A stretch of 42,170 bases of DNA from Rhodobacter sp. Lineage in GTDB: Bacteria; Pseudomonadota; Alphaproteobacteria; Rhodobacterales; Rhodobacteraceae. Where the stretch lies: the NCBI GenBank assembly GCA_013821825.1, contig PNJK01000028.1:1-42170 (forward strand). The letters run 5' to 3'. Shown here piece by piece: positions 41,044-42,170 of the stretch (the first letter of the stretch is position 1; each line of letters begins with the position of its first letter). The translations under genes were made by a program, and so were the position numbers. The notes below the pieces were generated by a model, which saw only the letters and a program-made list of their open reading frames with translations, ran no database searches and was not told the origin of the DNA.

Positions 41044-42170
41044 ATGAAATCCGATTATCGTCTGGGCATTGACGCCGGCGGCACCTTCACCGACTTCGTT
41101 CTGGCCGACAAATCCGGTCAGGTCCGCCTGTTCAAGGCGCTTTCGACTCCGCAGGACCCGACCTTGGCCATCAAGAACGGGCTGGCTCTGATTTCCGAGG
41201 AACTGGGGGTTTCGGCCGAAACCGTGGTGTCGAACTGCGATCTGTGCATCAACGGCACTACTGTGGGGTTGAACGCGCTCATCACTCACAAGGGCGCCAA
41301 AACCGGGCTGATCTGCACGGCGGGCCATGAAGACAGCCTTGAAATCCGGCTGGGTCACAAGGAAGACGGCTACCGCTATGACCCGGAGTACCCGCCAGCC
41401 ACCATGCTGGTGCCGCGCTATCTGCGGCGCGGTGTGCGCGAGCGCATCCTGTCGGACGGCTCGATCCGTGAGCCTATGAACGAGGCAGACGTCCGTGCGG
41501 CCTGCGAATTGTTCAAGGCCGAAGGCGTGGAAACCGTGGCGATCAGCTTTGTCTGGTCGGTGCTGCGTCCTGAACACGAGGCCCGCGCCGGCGAAATCGT
41601 GCGGGAAATGATGCCGGGAGTGATACTCACGCTCGGGTCGGAACTTTATCCGCAGGTCCGCGAATACACCCGCACCTCGACCGCCGTGGTGAACGCCTAT
41701 CTGGCCCCGATCATGAAGCGCTATGTCGCGGCGGTGGACGCCTATTTCCAAAGCCTCGGAGCCAGGCAGCCTGTGCGCTATTACCAGTCGAACGGCGGGC
41801 TTGCCATCGGGCAGGCAATGACCGACCGCTCGGTCTATGCCATCAACTCCGGCCCCGCCTCGGCCCCGGCGGCTGGGCAATATGTCTGTGAGCCTTTCGG
41901 CAAGAAGGATGTCATCACCGTCGACATGGGCGGCACGTCCTTCGACATCACGCTGACCAAGGACGGGTCCACCAACATCAACAAGAACATCGACTTCCTG
42001 CGCTACCGGATCGGGGTGCCGATGATCCAGGTGGAAACCTTGGGTGCGGGCGGCGGGTCGATCGGCTGGATCGACGAGACGGGGCTGATGCAGATGGGGC
42101 CGCAATCTGCGGGGTCTGACCCCGGCCCGGCCTGCTATGGGCAAGGCGGCAAACTGCCCACCGTGTCGGA
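41044..42170 (+). CDS. hyuA: Hydantoinase A/5-oxoprolinase family subunit, 5' part
   Basis: Starts at ATG 41044 after AGGGGGA and remains open to the window end (375 codons). The phosphate-1-like motif LGIDAGGTFTDFVL, then NGTTVGLNALI, VREYTRTSTAVVNAYL, SNGGLAIG, SGPASAPAAGQ, TVDMGGTSFDITLT and ETLGAGGGSIGWID are the ASKHA-fold signature of HyuA, which binds and uses ATP to activate the substrate for HyuB. HyuA is usually about 690-700 residues, so nearly half lies outside. Order hyuB-hyuA rather than the more usual A-B. Confidence 0.93.
   Translation, partial: MKSDYRLGIDAGGTFTDFVLADKSGQVRLFKALSTPQDPTLAIKNGLALISEELGVSAETVVSNCDLCINGTTVGLNALITHKGAKTGLICTAGHEDSLEIRLGHKEDGYRYDPEYPPATMLVPRYLRRGVRERILSDGSIREPMNEADVRAACELFKAEGVETVAISFVWSVLRPEHEARAGEIVREMMPGVILTLGSELYPQVREYTRTSTAVVNAYLAPIMKRYVAAVDAYFQSLGARQPVRYYQSNGGLAIGQAMTDRSVYAINSGPASAPAAGQYVCEPFGKKDVITVDMGGTSFDITLTKDGSTNINKNIDFLRYRIGVPMIQVETLGAGGGSIGWIDETGLMQMGPQSAGSDPGPACYGQGGKLPTVS

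Noticed and set aside
40939-42144. 401-codon minus-strand frame over hyuA
   Set aside because: Shadow frame; the plus strand encodes the full set of HyuA motifs.

Overview
The window looks like chromosome of a GC-rich alphaproteobacterium of the Rhodobacteraceae/Paracoccaceae type. I infer this from the high-GC third codon positions, an alphaproteobacterial RNase P RNA, a C-minus ribosomal protein L33, DUF1127, RraB-like and XRE small proteins, a cpa/tad pilus locus with Caulobacter-like gene order, and the gene repertoire as a whole. No insertion sequence, integrase, phage gene or CRISPR array was seen. Almost every long frame on the opposite strand is a GC-driven shadow of a real gene.

Layout. 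1-4320 (+): 3' end of gatA, an excalibur-type lipoprotein translationally coupled to an AmpD-like amidase, the RNase P RNA gene with its promoter inside the amidase 3' end, a secreted EF-hand protein, rpmG and a GNAT acetyltransferase, closed by a bidirectional terminator. 4392-9024: Bax-inhibitor-1 family membrane protein, a DUF1127 protein divergent from a LysR regulator, a zinc-free quinone oxidoreductase, an XRE regulator behind a near-perfect sigma-54 promoter, and a HisN-type phosphatase. 9268-15142: purine deamination (8-oxoguanine deaminase and guanine deaminase) around a secreted unknown and an RraB-like protein, then mgtE coupled to 5-formyltetrahydrofolate cyclo-ligase.

15200-27351 (-) is a Tad/Flp pilus locus read leftward: two small Flp-type pilins, cpaB, cpaC, an OmpA-like lipoprotein in the cpaD position, cpaE/tadZ, cpaF/tadA, tadB, tadC, two TPR lipoproteins (one tadD), the prepilin peptidase cpaA/tadV, and an AAA+ ATPase with a possible winged-helix N-terminus. 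tadE, tadF and tadG are not here. Internal hairpins after each pilin gene and after the ompA-like gene suggest stepped expression. A secreted lytic transglycosylase is divergent from the pilin gene.

28579-32178: a small GNAT protein, scoAB-type CoA transferase divergent from a PAS-LuxR regulator across a dyad, an unrecognised 341-residue alpha-helical protein, and tRNA-Leu(UAA), followed by about 590 bases with no convincing gene.

32771-42170 is the most interesting metabolic segment. A LysR gene is divergent from a five-gene operon: pxpA (LamB/YcsF), a 77-residue biotinyl carrier, biotin carboxylase, pxpB and pxpC. Beyond a convergent AraC regulator lie hyuB and the start of hyuA. The first operon looks like a split urea-carboxylase-type enzyme joined to the PxpA hydrolase, so it may be a biotin-dependent counterpart of the biotin-free PxpABC 5-oxoprolinase. 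The HyuAB pair is a second, independent enzyme type that acts on cyclic amides (or carboxylates ketones), so the segment may be a dual cyclic-amide or related catabolic island.
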